Shown: piece by piece, positions 46,511 through 56,352 of the stretch
Layout: each line of letters begins with the position of its first letter
Position numbering within the stretch: position 1 is the stretch's first letter
DNA from: Ideonella oryzae
Lineage (GTDB): Bacteria; Pseudomonadota; Gammaproteobacteria; Burkholderiales; Burkholderiaceae_C
NCBI RefSeq assembly: GCF_024055665.1
Contig: NZ_JAMXMC010000006.1
Span: 124,001-188,000 of the forward strand
Direction: 5' to 3'
Length of the DNA stretch: 64,000 nt
Notes under the pieces: model-generated
The model's database searches: none
Seen by the model: the letters and a program-made list of their open reading frames with translations, nothing else
Told to the model about the DNA's origin: nothing
Position numbers and translations under genes: made by a program

Positions 46511-47493
46511 ACGCCCCCCGCCTCTTCACCATCACCCTGAACCCGGCCATCGACCAGACGGTGCGGCTGGACCGCCTGCTGCCCGGCGAGGTGCACCGCG
46601 CCCTGGGCGAACAGACCGAGGCCGGCGGCAAGGGCATTGGCGTGGCCGCGGTGCTGGCCGCCCTGGGCCGGCCGGTGACCGCCAGCGGCTGGCTGGGCGC
46701 CGACAACGACGCGGTCTTCCGCGCCGCCTTTGCCGAGCGCGGCATCACCGACGGCATGCTGCGCCTGCCCGGCGCCACCCGCACCAACATCAAGCTGGCG
46801 GTGGCCGAGCGCGGCGACAGCACCGACATCAACCTGCCCGGCCTGGCCCTGGCCCCCGAAGCCCTGCAGGCCGCCGAGCAGCAACTGGGCGAGCGCCTGG
46901 ACGCCGCCGTCGCCCCGGGCGACTGGTGCGAGCTGGCCGGCAGCCTGCCCCCGGGCACCGACGCCGGCCTGTGGGAACGCCTGGCACGGCGCCTGGCCGC
47001 GCGCGGCGCGCAGATCGTCATCGACACCGGCGGCGCGGTGCTGGGCACGCTGCTGGCCCGGCTGGCCGACCCCGCCCGCGGCCCGGTGGTGCCGGTGGCC
47101 TTCATCAAGCCCAACCGGGCCGAACTGGAGGAACTGGTGGCCCGGCCCCTGCACGACACCCTGGCGGTGGCCGATGCCGCCCAGGCCCTGTGCCAGACCC
47201 ACGGCGTGCGGCAGATCGTCGTCTCGCTGGGCGGCCAGGGCGCGGTGATGGCCGATGGCCAGGGCCGCTGGCAGGCCGCCGCCCCCGCGGTGACCGTGGC
47301 CACCACGGTGGGCGCGGGCGACGCCCTGGTGGCCGGCACCCTGGCCGCGCTGATGGACGGCCAGACCTTGCCGGTGGCCGGCGTCTTCGGCATGGCCTGC
47401 GCGGCCGCCCGCATCCAGCGCATCGCCCCCGGCCTGCCCCCGCGGCAGGAGGTCACCGAACTGGCCGCGCGCATCCGCGCCACGCCGATCTGA
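46507..47493 (+). CDS. fruK: 1-phosphofructokinase
   Basis: A 328-aa PfkB-family kinase. It phosphorylates fructose-1-phosphate, the product of PTS uptake, to fructose-1,6-bisphosphate. Motifs: ITLNPAIDQTVRLD near the start, GGKGIGVAAVLAALG (substrate-binding G-G-K-G), KPNRAELEEL, and VGAGDALVAGTLA, with the GAGD anion hole and catalytic Asp. ATGA overlap with fruB indicates coupled translation. Confidence 0.94.
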   Translation: MNAPRLFTITLNPAIDQTVRLDRLLPGEVHRALGEQTEAGGKGIGVAAVLAALGRPVTASGWLGADNDAVFRAAFAERGITDGMLRLPGATRTNIKLAVAERGDSTDINLPGLALAPEALQAAEQQLGERLDAAVAPGDWCELAGSLPPGTDAGLWERLARRLAARGAQIVIDTGGAVLGTLLARLADPARGPVVPVAFIKPNRAELEELVARPLHDTLAVADAAQALCQTHGVRQIVVSLGGQGAVMADGQGRWQAAAPAVTVATTVGAGDALVAGTLAALMDGQTLPVAGVFGMACAAARIQRIAPGLPPRQEVTELAARIRATPI

Positions 47494-47521
47494 ACCGCCC
47501 AAAGACATCACGGAGACACGC

Positions 47522-49294
47522 ATGGCCCAACTCATTGCCATCGCGGCCAGCCAGGCAGGCCCGGCCCACAGCTTCATCACCGGCGAGGCCCTGCGGGCCG
47601 CGGCCGAGCGCCTGGGCCATCGCCTGGCCCTGTGGGTCAAGAGCCCGCTGGGCGACCAGGGCGGCTGGAGCGAGACCGAGCTGGCCCAGGCCCAGGCCTG
47701 CATCCTGGCCTCGGACCTGGACCTGGACAGCCCCGCCCCCACGCATGCCCCGGTGCTGCGCATCGACCCCACCGAGGTGCTGGCCGATGCCGAAGGCGCG
47801 GTGCGCCGCGCCCTGCAGCTGGCCGGCGCCCTGCCCCCGGGTGCTGCGCCCGCAGCACCCGCCGCCGCCCCGGTGGCCGCCGCGCCCACCGCGCCGCTGC
47901 GCATCGTGGCCATCACCTCCTGCCCCACCGGCGTGGCCCACACCTTCATGGCCGCCGAGGCGCTGGAACAGGGCGCCAAGGCCCTGGGTCACCGCATCCA
48001 GGTGGAGACCCAGGGCTCGGTGGGCGCGCAAAACGCGCTGAGCCCCCAGGCCATCGCCGAGGCCGATCTGGTCATCATCGCGGCCGACACCCAGGTGCAG
48101 CGCGAGCGCTTTGCCGGCAAGCGCCTGTACGTCACCAGCACCAAGGCCGCGATCCACGACGCGGGCGCGGTCTTCGCCCAGGCCGCGCGCGAGGCCACGC
48201 CGTGGTCCGGCGCGGGCCCTGCGGCGGCCACATCGTCCAGCCCGGCCGCGGCCCCGGCCGCCGGCCGCAGCGGCGCCTACAAGCACCTGATGACCGGCGT
48301 GTCCTTCATGCTGCCCTTCGTGGTGGCGGGCGGCCTGCTGATCGCCCTGGCCTTCGCGCTGGGCGGCATCTACGTGTACGACGACGCCCACAAGGGCACG
48401 CTGGGCTGGGTGCTGTTCCAGGTCGGCGCCAAGGCGGGCTTCGCGCTGATGCTGCCGGCCCTGGGCGGCTACATCGCCTACTCCATCGCCGACCGGCCGG
48501 GCATCGCCCCGGGCATGATCGGCGGCCTGCTGGCCGGCACGGTGGGCGCGGGCTTTCTGGGGGCCATCGCCGCGGGCTTCATCGGCGGCTACAGCGTGCA
48601 GGCGCTCAACCGCCACCTGCGCCTGCCCAAGGGGCTGGAGGGTCTCAAGCCGGTGCTGCTGCTGCCCCTGCTGGGCGCGGCCATCACCGGCGTGCTGATG
48701 CTGATGGTCATCGGCGAGCCCATGGCCGCGGTGATGGCGGCGCTGACTGCCTGGCTCAAGGGCCTGCAGACGGGCAGCGCGGTGCTGCTGGGCCTGGTGC
48801 TGGGCGGCATGATGGCGGTGGACATGGGCGGCCCGGTCAACAAGGCGGCCTATGTCTTCTCGACCACGCTGATCGGCTCGGGCGTGACCGAACCGATGGC
48901 CGCGGCCATGGCCGGCGGCATGACGCCGCCGCTGGGCATCGCCCTGGCCTGCTGGCTGTTCCGCAGCCGCTTCCTGGCCGAGGAGCGCGAAGCCGCGAAG
49001 GCCACCGCGGTGCTGGGCCTGGCCTTCATCTCCGAAGGCGCCATCCCCTACGTGGCGCGGGACCCGCTGCGCGTCATCCCGCCCTGCGTGCTGGGCTCGG
49101 CGGTGGCCGGCGGCCTGAGCATGTTCTGGCACATCGGCCTGCAGGCCCCGCACGGCGGCGTGTTCGTGCTGGCCATTCCCAACGCGGTCAACCATGTGCT
49201 GCTGTACGCCGCCGCCATCGCGGCCGGCACGGTCGTCACCGCGCTGGGCCTGGGCCTGATCAAGCGCGAGGTGGCCGCCCCCAAGGTGGCCTGA
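47522..49294 (+). CDS. fruA: Fructose PTS permease EIIBC
   Basis: A 590-aa fructose-specific permease. The first ~105 residues are a IIB' copy lacking the catalytic Cys (AIAASQAGPAHSF instead of SCPTGVAHTF); the active IIB follows, with Cys134 in ITSCPTGVAHTF. From about 255 the EIIC membrane domain shows YKHLMTGVSFMLPFVVAGGLLIALAFALGG and many transmembrane helices. It imports fructose while phosphorylating it at C1. A 28-bp gap from fruK includes a GGAGA ribosome site. Confidence 0.94.
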   Translation: MAQLIAIAASQAGPAHSFITGEALRAAAERLGHRLALWVKSPLGDQGGWSETELAQAQACILASDLDLDSPAPTHAPVLRIDPTEVLADAEGAVRRALQLAGALPPGAAPAAPAAAPVAAAPTAPLRIVAITSCPTGVAHTFMAAEALEQGAKALGHRIQVETQGSVGAQNALSPQAIAEADLVIIAADTQVQRERFAGKRLYVTSTKAAIHDAGAVFAQAAREATPWSGAGPAAATSSSPAAAPAAGRSGAYKHLMTGVSFMLPFVVAGGLLIALAFALGGIYVYDDAHKGTLGWVLFQVGAKAGFALMLPALGGYIAYSIADRPGIAPGMIGGLLAGTVGAGFLGAIAAGFIGGYSVQALNRHLRLPKGLEGLKPVLLLPLLGAAITGVLMLMVIGEPMAAVMAALTAWLKGLQTGSAVLLGLVLGGMMAVDMGGPVNKAAYVFSTTLIGSGVTEPMAAAMAGGMTPPLGIALACWLFRSRFLAEEREAAKATAVLGLAFISEGAIPYVARDPLRVIPPCVLGSAVAGGLSMFWHIGLQAPHGGVFVLAIPNAVNHVLLYAAAIAAGTVVTALGLGLIKREVAAPKVA

Positions 49295-49295
49295 C

Positions 49296-49324
49296 GGCGG
49301 CCTGAAGCCGCCTGCCGTTCAGGC
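49296..49324. terminator. Convergent terminator region
   Basis: Two overlapping inverted repeats between fruA and the converging CMD gene: GGCGGC-5 nt-GCCGCC (49,296-49,312) and GCCTGAA-11 nt-TTCAGGC (49,300-49,324). They can form alternative hairpins; the second runs into the CMD stop codon. Confidence 0.45.
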
Positions 49325-49759
49325 CGGCGCGGCTTCGCCATGCGCCGGGGTCTGCGCCTCGGCCTGGGCAAAGACCTGGCGGGCCACCGCCAGGCCGTTG
49401 AGCGCCGCCGGGAAGCCGGCGTAGACGGCCATCTGCATGATGAGCTCGACGATCTCCTCGCGCCGCACACCCACGTTGAGCGCCGCGCGGATGTGCACCG
49501 CCAGCTGCGGCGCGACCGTGCCCATCGCGGTCAGCGCCGCCACCGTGCCGATCTCGCGGGCCCGCAGGTCCAGCCCCGGGCGGCTGTAGATGTCGCCGAA
49601 GGGGAACTCGATCAGGTGGCGGGCGAAATCCGGCGCGATGTCGGCCAGGCTGGCCACCACGGCCTCGCCGGCCGCGCCGTCGATCTCCTTCAGGCGGGCC
49701 AGGCCGCGTGCGTAGCGGCTGTCCTCAGCGGGCACGGCGGGGGCGTTTGTTGGCGGCAT
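49319..49759 (-). CDS. Carboxymuconolactone decarboxylase family protein
   Basis: A 146-aa CMD-family protein (AhpD-like fold), with LRAREIGTVAALTAMGTVAPQLAVHIRAALNVGVRREEIVELIMQM as the central family block; CMD proteins remove CO2 from carboxymuconolactone or act as peroxidase-type reductants. The catalytic CxxC of peroxidase types is absent. The start at 49,759 has AAGGAGAA 6-9 bp upstream. It overlaps the MerR gene upstream by 35 bp, implying co-expression with and likely control by it. Confidence 0.85.
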   Translation of the reverse strand: MPPTNAPAVPAEDSRYARGLARLKEIDGAAGEAVVASLADIAPDFARHLIEFPFGDIYSRPGLDLRAREIGTVAALTAMGTVAPQLAVHIRAALNVGVRREEIVELIMQMAVYAGFPAALNGLAVARQVFAQAEAQTPAHGEAAPA

Positions 49760-50141
49760 GGGGTTCTCCTTCCTTGGGTTGGCACAGGGTGTCGTAATGG
49801 GCGATCTTGGTCTGCAGCGACCGGGCGGCCTGCTGCAATTCACGGATGTGGGCCTGCACGCCGGCCAGATGGGCCTGCAGCAGATCGCGCCGTGCGGCGG
49901 CAGTGGCGTCGCCCTGGCTGCGCAGGGCGGCGAAGTGCAGCATGTCGCGGATGGGCATGCCAGTGGCGCGCAGGCGCTGCACAAAGGCCAGCCAGTCCAG
50001 GTCGGCCGCGCGGTAGCGGCGCTGGCCGCCGGCGGCGCGGGCCACCGGCGCCAGCGGGCCGATGCGCTCGTAGTAGCGCAGGGTGTCAGCACTCAGGCCG
50101 GTGCGGGCAACCACCTGCGCGATGGTGAGAAGCGAGTCCAT
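49725..50141 (-). CDS. MerR-family transcriptional regulator
   Basis: A 138-aa regulator with the MerR DNA-binding start LTIAQVVARTGLSADTLRYYERIG and GGQRRYRAADLDWLAFVQRL, followed by a dimer helix (about residues 80-115). No cysteine pair of the metal-binding types (it has one Cys), so it likely responds to an organic or redox signal. I chose the start at 50,141 because the next Met upstream (50,150) overlaps the predicted -10 box. It overlaps the CMD gene and drives it. Confidence 0.82.
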   Translation of the reverse strand: MDSLLTIAQVVARTGLSADTLRYYERIGPLAPVARAAGGQRRYRAADLDWLAFVQRLRATGMPIRDMLHFAALRSQGDATAAARRDLLQAHLAGVQAHIRELQQAARSLQTKIAHYDTLCQPKEGEPHAANKRPRRAR

Positions 50142-50148
50142 GGCCGGC

Positions 50149-50179
50149 ATTCTGGAAGTTGGAGCGCACTCCAGGTCAA
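50149..50179 (-). promoter_or_regulatory. MerR-type promoter with 19-bp spacer and palindrome
   Basis: Reading leftward: -35 TTGACC (50,174-50,179), a 19-bp spacer holding the palindrome TGGAG-4 nt-CTCCA (50,160-50,173), and -10 CAGAAT (50,149-50,154). A spacer of 19 bp instead of 17 is the hallmark of MerR-activated promoters. Transcription would start close to the regulator's start codon. Confidence 0.7.
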
Positions 50180-50210
50180 GCGCTTTGTGCCGGCCCGCCG
50201 CGGCCCCATG

Positions 50211-50233
50211 AAAAAAGGGCCCCGAGGGGCCCC
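50211..50233 (-). terminator. Rho-independent terminator of the NitT/TauT operon
   Basis: Reading leftward, GGGGCCCC-TC-GGGGCCC followed by a run of six T residues (complement of A 50,211-50,216). It sits 27 bp past the permease stop codon. Confidence 0.75.
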
Positions 50234-50259
50234 TGTGGACGGTGGATGCCAGCGCGGTG

Positions 50260-51129
50260 TCAGAACGCCGCCGGCCGCCACTTGAGCAGGCGCTTCTCCA
50301 GCGAGGTGAGCAGGAAGTCGGCCAAGAGGGCCACCACCGCCAGCACGATCATCGCGGCGAACACGCCGCTGGCGTTGAAGGCGCCCTGGGCGGTCGAGAT
50401 CAGCAGGCCGATGCCTTCCTTGGCGCCCAGGAATTCGCCCACCACCGCGCCCACCAGGGCGAAGCCGAAGCTGGTGTGCAGGCTGGCCAGGATCCAGGAC
50501 ATGGCCGAGGGGATGACCACCGCGGTGGTCAGCTGGCGCGGCGAGGCCCCGAGGATCTGCGCGTTGGCGATCAGGTACTTGTCGGCTTCGCGCACGCCCT
50601 GGAAGGCGTTGCCGAAGACGACGAAGAAGACCATCACCACCGCCAGCGCCACCTTGGAGGCCATGCCCAGGCCCAGGGCGATGACGAAGACCGAACCCAG
50701 CACCACGCGGGGGATGGAGTTGGCGATCTGGATGTAGAGGCTGAAGATGTCAGACAGCAGCTTGTTGCGGCCCAGCAGGATGCCGCAGAACACGCCGGCC
50801 ACCGAGCCGATCAGGAAGCCCAGCACCGTCTCTTCCAGCGTGACGGCCACCTGGCGCCACAGCGAGCCCTGCGAGGTGCCGTCGCGCACCCATTCGACGA
50901 TCTGGTCCCAGATCATCGTGGGCATGGAATAGAAGAAGGGGTCGATCCACTTCAGGCGGGCGGCCACTTCCCAGCCGCCCAGCGCCACCACCAGCACCGC
51001 CACGCGCAGGCCGATGATGAGCCAGCGGCGCTGGCGGATGCGGGCCTGTGCGACCTCGGATTCACGGGCCAGGGCCTCGTCGCTCAGGGCCGCGGGCAGG
51101 GCGGCCGTCAGGGGGGTTGCGGCATTCAT
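50260..51129 (-). CDS. ABC transporter permease, NitT/TauT type
   Basis: A 289-aa membrane permease. It has a cytosolic start, a first TM at about residues 40-58, then five more helices; the permease loop GASPRQLTTAVVIPSAMSWILASLH (E-A-A-x3-G-like region) contacts the ATPase. TVILEETVLGFLIGSVAGVFCGILLGR fits the nitrate/sulfonate/taurine permease group. It overlaps the ATPase gene by 4 bp, so the ABC parts are translated together. Substrate not identifiable. Confidence 0.9.
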   Translation of the reverse strand: MNAATPLTAALPAALSDEALARESEVAQARIRQRRWLIIGLRVAVLVVALGGWEVAARLKWIDPFFYSMPTMIWDQIVEWVRDGTSQGSLWRQVAVTLEETVLGFLIGSVAGVFCGILLGRNKLLSDIFSLYIQIANSIPRVVLGSVFVIALGLGMASKVALAVVMVFFVVFGNAFQGVREADKYLIANAQILGASPRQLTTAVVIPSAMSWILASLHTSFGFALVGAVVGEFLGAKEGIGLLISTAQGAFNASGVFAAMIVLAVVALLADFLLTSLEKRLLKWRPAAF

Positions 51130-51953
51130 TGGATCACCACCTCTTCGCGCAGGTCGTCCCAGATGCGCTTGGACAGTTCGACGAAATGCGGGTCATAGCG
51201 GACCTGCGACATGACCCGCGGGCGCGGCAGGTCGATGGTGTAGACGCGCTTGAGCGTGGCCGGGCGGGCCGAGAGCACGAAGACGCGGTCGGCCAGGGCG
51301 ATGGCCTCCTCCAGGTCGTGGGTGACGAAGACCACCGAGCTGCCGCTGGCCGACCAGAGCTGCAGCAGCTCGTCCTGCATCAGGGTGCGGGTCTGCATGT
51401 CCAGGGCCGAGAAGGGCTCGTCCATCAGCAGGATCTCGGGCTGGTTGACGAAGGTCTGCGCCAGCGCCACGCGCTTGCGCATGCCGCCCGAGAGCTGGTG
51501 CGGGAAATGCCCGCCGAACTTGCCCAGACCCACACGGCCGATCCAGTCCCGGGCGCGGGTGTAGGCCTCGTCCTTGGACGCGCCGCGGAACAGCGGGCCG
51601 GCGGCCACGTTGTCCAGCACATTGCGCCAGGGAAAGACCGCGTCGGCCTGGAAGACGAAGCCGATGCGCGGGTCGATGCCGCCCACCGCCTGGCCCATGA
51701 TGCGCACCTCGCCCACGGTGGGCTTGAGCAGGCCGGTGATCATGTTCAGCGTGGTGGACTTGCCGCAGCCGGTGGGCCCGACGATGGCGACGAACTCGCC
51801 ACGGGCCACCGCCATCGAGAAGTCGCGCAGGGCCACGGTGGCGTGGCCGTCGGCCGAGATGTAGCGCAGCGAGACGCCGCGGAACTCGATGGCCGGCGCG
51901 CTGCCGGCGGCGATGGCCGGGGAGGCCACGCGGTCCAGGGTGGCGGTGCTCAT
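51126..51953 (-). CDS. ABC transporter ATP-binding protein, NitT/TauT type
   Basis: A 275-aa ATPase. Walker A GPTGCGKST, signature LSGGMRKRVALAQ, Walker B ILLMDEPFSALD and the H-loop VTHDLEEAIAL are all present. The starts and stops of the solute-binding protein, ATPase and permease overlap by 4 bp each. The start is the Met in MSTATLDRV, which coincides with the previous stop (ATGA). Confidence 0.92.
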   Translation of the reverse strand: MSTATLDRVASPAIAAGSAPAIEFRGVSLRYISADGHATVALRDFSMAVARGEFVAIVGPTGCGKSTTLNMITGLLKPTVGEVRIMGQAVGGIDPRIGFVFQADAVFPWRNVLDNVAAGPLFRGASKDEAYTRARDWIGRVGLGKFGGHFPHQLSGGMRKRVALAQTFVNQPEILLMDEPFSALDMQTRTLMQDELLQLWSASGSSVVFVTHDLEEAIALADRVFVLSARPATLKRVYTIDLPRPRVMSQVRYDPHFVELSKRIWDDLREEVVIQ

Positions 51954-52963
51954 TTGGCGGCGTCCAGGAAGGCGTTGGTGTAGGTCTTGGACAGGTCGAT
52001 GTTCTTGCTCTTGACCAGGGGCTTGTAGCTGGCCAGCACCTTCAGCACCGTCTCCGGGCCGCCGGCGGGCATGCGGGCGTCGGTGGTGTACATCGGCAGC
52101 GAGGCCTTCAGCGCGCTCACGTACAGGGCCTTGTCGCCACCCTGGTAGTCCTTGGGCATCTTCTCGGCGATGTCCTCTGCGCTGTGGGTGTGGATCCAGG
52201 CCATGGTGCGGGCGAAGGCGTGGGCCAGCTTGGTGGCCTCGGCCTTGTGGCTGTCGGCCCAGGCGTTCTGCACGTACAGGCTGGCCGCGGGGTAGAGGCC
52301 GCCCAGCGCGGCCTTGCTGCCCTCTTCGGTGCGCAGGTCCACCAGCACCTTGGCCTCGCCGGTCTTGAGCAGTTCGGAGACGGTGGGCTCGGTGGTCATG
52401 CCGGCCTGGATGCGGTCCTGCTTGATGGCGGCGATGAAGGTGTTGCCCGCGCCCACCGGCAGCAGGGTGTAGTCCTTGGAGGCCACGCCCTGGCGGTCGG
52501 CCAGGTAGCGGGTGAGGAAGTCGGTGGAGGAGCCCAGGCCGGTCACGCCCAGGGTCTTGCCCTTGGCGTCGGCCATGCTCTTGAAGCTGGGCGCCGCCTT
52601 GGTGGAGACCAGCTCGACCTCGCCGGGCACCTTGCAGAAGACGGCGATGGCTTCGAGCTCCTTGCCCTTGCTCTGCAGGTCGATGGTGTGGTCGTAGAAG
52701 CCCACCACGGCCTGCACCGCGCCGGCGATGAGCTGGTTCTCGGCGTCCACGCCGGCGGGCTGCGACTGCAGCTCCACCGTCAGGCCTTCGTCCTTGAAGT
52801 AGCCCAGGGCTTCGGTGAGCTTGGCCGGCAGGTAGATGATCTTGTTGATGCCGCCCACCATGATGGTGATGGGCTCGGCGGCCTGGGCGCCGGCCAGCGG
52901 CGCGAACGCGCAGGCCGCGACAGCGGCGGCGGACAGCAGGGAACGGACAGGACGAAGGGCCAT
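51950..52963 (-). CDS. ABC substrate-binding protein, NMT1/THI5-like (NitT/TauT family)
   Basis: A 337-aa periplasmic binding protein. Start at 52,963 with a GGAG ribosome site and a Sec signal peptide cleaved near AQAAE (about residue 27-29). It opens ITIMVGGINKIIYLPAKLTEALGYFKDEGL, the NMT1/THI5-like pattern that recognises nitrate, sulfonates, taurine or thiamine precursors. It is the first gene of the operon, which reads SBP-ATPase-permease. Ligand unknown: no accessory desulfonation or nitrate genes are nearby. Confidence 0.88.
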   Translation of the reverse strand: MALRPVRSLLSAAAVAACAFAPLAGAQAAEPITIMVGGINKIIYLPAKLTEALGYFKDEGLTVELQSQPAGVDAENQLIAGAVQAVVGFYDHTIDLQSKGKELEAIAVFCKVPGEVELVSTKAAPSFKSMADAKGKTLGVTGLGSSTDFLTRYLADRQGVASKDYTLLPVGAGNTFIAAIKQDRIQAGMTTEPTVSELLKTGEAKVLVDLRTEEGSKAALGGLYPAASLYVQNAWADSHKAEATKLAHAFARTMAWIHTHSAEDIAEKMPKDYQGGDKALYVSALKASLPMYTTDARMPAGGPETVLKVLASYKPLVKSKNIDLSKTYTNAFLDAAK

Positions 52964-53158
52964 GAGGTGTCTCCAGAGGGTGTGTCGGATGGCGCCCTGT
53001 GCCGGGAGCCTGGGGACCACTGTAGGCAGGGCCGTCTTTCGGCCGGGTTTCATGGCGCGCGCCGAACCCTAGTGAGAAACCCGTAACCCCCAAGCAAGCC
53101 AAGGACTTGGGCCCGCGCCGGTGCATCATGGCGGCCCCCTGCTACCGTGCGCGCGGTC
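52964..53158. promoter_or_regulatory. Divergent region between ABC operon and two-component system
   Basis: About 195 bp with promoters in both directions expected. I see no clear operator palindrome or sigma-54 sequence in it. The divergent arrangement makes control of the transporter by the two-component system plausible, as for TctDE and its tricarboxylate transporter. Confidence 0.4.
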
Positions 53159-53833
53159 ATGAAGCTGCTGCTGATCGAAGACAACACCGAGCTCTCGCAC
53201 TGGCTGGCCAGCCTGCTGCGCCAGCAGGACTTCATCGTCGACACGGTGGCCGACGGCCAGGCCGCCGACCACCTGCTGCAGGCCCACCACTACGACCTGG
53301 CCATCCTGGACCTGAACCTGCCGGGCCTGTCGGGCAAGGGCGTGCTGCGCCGGCTGCGCGAGCGCCAGAGCGCGCTGCCGGTCATCGTGCTGACCGCCTC
53401 GGCCGCGCTGGACCAGAAGGTGGTGTGCCTGGAGATCGGCGCCGACGACTACCTGGTCAAGCCCATCGAGGTGCCCGAGCTGGTGGCCCGCATCAAGGCC
53501 CTGATCCGGCGCCTGGTGCCGGGCAAGGCCAACGACATCGTCTGCGGCGACCTGGCCTACGACCTGCCCACCCGCCAGTTCACGCTGGCCGGCCAGGCCC
53601 TGACCCTGCCGCCGCGCGAACGCTCGCTGCTGGAGGCCCTGGTGCTGCAACTGGGCCGCACCGTCAGCAAGCAGGCCCTGCACGACAGCATCTTCGCCCA
53701 GGAGGACGAGGCCGGCACCGACGCGGTGGACCTCTACGTGCACCGGCTGCGGCGCCGGCTGGAAGGGCACCGGGCGGCCATCATCACGCTGCGCGGCGTG
53801 GGCTACCTGCTGCGCACGCGCGAGGAGGAATGA
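53159..53833 (+). CDS. OmpR/QseB/TctD-type response regulator
   Basis: A 224-aa regulator. The receiver (residues 1-120) has acidic Glu-Asp at 8-9, phospho-acceptor Asp51 in AILDLNLPG, Thr/Ala in LTASAAL and Lys in YLVKPIEVPEL. The C-terminal winged helix ends DAVDLYVHRLRRRLEG...TLRGVGYLLR, typical of OmpR-type DNA binders. It precedes its sensor kinase by 5 bp and is divergent from the NitT/TauT ABC operon. The start is uncertain: the ATG at 53,159 has a weak ribosome site. Confidence 0.9.
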   Translation: MKLLLIEDNTELSHWLASLLRQQDFIVDTVADGQAADHLLQAHHYDLAILDLNLPGLSGKGVLRRLRERQSALPVIVLTASAALDQKVVCLEIGADDYLVKPIEVPELVARIKALIRRLVPGKANDIVCGDLAYDLPTRQFTLAGQALTLPPRERSLLEALVLQLGRTVSKQALHDSIFAQEDEAGTDAVDLYVHRLRRRLEGHRAAIITLRGVGYLLRTREEE

Positions 53834-53838
53834 GGCCC

Positions 53839-55275
<1,437 letters not shown>

Positions 55276-55278
55276 ACA

Positions 55279-56229
55279 TCAGACCGACAGCGGCGGCCGG
55301 CTGGGCGGGCGCACGCCGGGCACCTGGGGCAGGTAGTCGCGCATCAGCGCGATGAAGGCCCGCAGCCGCGCCGGCGGAAAGCGCCCGGGCGGATGCACCA
55401 GCGAGATGGGCAGGGCCGGCGCCGTCCAGTCCGGCGCCAGCTGCACCAGGCGGCCGGCGGCCAGGTCGTCGGCCACCGCCCAGGTGGAGGCGATGCCCGC
55501 CCCCAGCCCGCCGCGCACGGCATTGCACAGGGCGTAGAGGTGGTCGGTGGACAGGCGCGGGCGGATCGCGAAGCGCACCGCCTGGCCCCGCCCGGCGTGC
55601 ATCAGCGCCACCTCGTCGCGGTAGAAGGTGTTCAGGGCCAGCCAGGGCAGGCGGGCGAGCTCGGCGGGCGTCTGCGGCAGCGGGCCCTCGCCCCACAACC
55701 CCGGCGCGGCCACCACGATGCGCGGCAGCTCGGCCAGGCGGATGGCCACCAGGCCCGGGTCCTCCACCTGGCCGATGCGCACCGCGCAGTCGATGCCCTC
55801 GGCGATGAAGTCCGGCAGGCGATCGTGCAGCAGCCATTCCACCGTGACGGCCGGGTGCTGCTGCAGAAAGCCCACCAGCGGCGGCACCAGCTGCTGCTGG
55901 CCGAAGACCGAGGGCACCAGCACCCGCAGGTGGCCGCGCGGCGCGTCCTGCACGCCGCGCAGGTCGGCTTCGATGGCGTCCCAGCGTTCGAGCAGGCCCT
56001 TGGCATGCTCGAAGCAGCGCTCGCCATCGCCGGTGAGCTTCATCGCGTGGGTGGAGCGCTGCAGCAGGCGCAGGCCCAGCTGGCGCTCGAGCTGCTGCAG
56101 CCGCCGGCTGACGGTGGGCTGGGTGGTGCCCAGCTGCTGGGCCGCGGCCGAGAGGCTGCCCGCCTCGACGATGCGCACGAAGGTCTGCAGCAGGTCCAGG
56201 CGGTCGGCACCGGCGGGGGCTTGTTTCAT
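55279..56229 (-). CDS. LysR-family transcriptional regulator
   Basis: A 316-aa regulator (from the start at 56,229). HTH region FVRIVEAGSLSAAAQQLGTTQPTVSRRLQQLERQLG; effector domain GHLRVLVPSVFGQQQLVPPLVGFL and CAVRIGQVEDPGLVAIRL, as in the AaeR/CrgA-like group that controls efflux or detoxification. A second possible start is at 56,247. It is divergent from an MFS transporter, its likely target. A 15-bp palindrome with T-N11-A spacing lies on its start codon, suggesting autoregulation. Confidence 0.88.
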   Translation of the reverse strand: MKQAPAGADRLDLLQTFVRIVEAGSLSAAAQQLGTTQPTVSRRLQQLERQLGLRLLQRSTHAMKLTGDGERCFEHAKGLLERWDAIEADLRGVQDAPRGHLRVLVPSVFGQQQLVPPLVGFLQQHPAVTVEWLLHDRLPDFIAEGIDCAVRIGQVEDPGLVAIRLAELPRIVVAAPGLWGEGPLPQTPAELARLPWLALNTFYRDEVALMHAGRGQAVRFAIRPRLSTDHLYALCNAVRGGLGAGIASTWAVADDLAAGRLVQLAPDWTAPALPISLVHPPGRFPPARLRAFIALMRDYLPQVPGVRPPSRPPLSV

Positions 56230-56242
56230 ACGCTCAGCGTAT
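56228..56242. promoter_or_regulatory. LysR-box palindrome overlapping the lysR start
   Basis: ATACGC-TCA-GCGTAT, a perfect 6-bp inverted repeat with 3-bp centre and the T-N11-A motif (T229, A241 of this kilobase). It includes the first base pair of the regulator's start codon. Expected to be the autoregulatory and MFS-activating site. Confidence 0.6.
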
Positions 56243-56352
56243 AGCAAATCTGCAATTCAGCCCACTACCGCATTTTTCATGCATGGTGAGAATTCAACCC
56301 ATCGCGCCGCCCCGTGCGACGCCCGCCCCCCACCTCCTGCCCGGAACACCCC

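Noticed and set aside
53107-53158. Upstream extension of the response regulator and its kinase frame
   Set aside because: The longer frames read through non-coding or another frame; AGGAGG placement and domain starts support 53,159 and 53,839.
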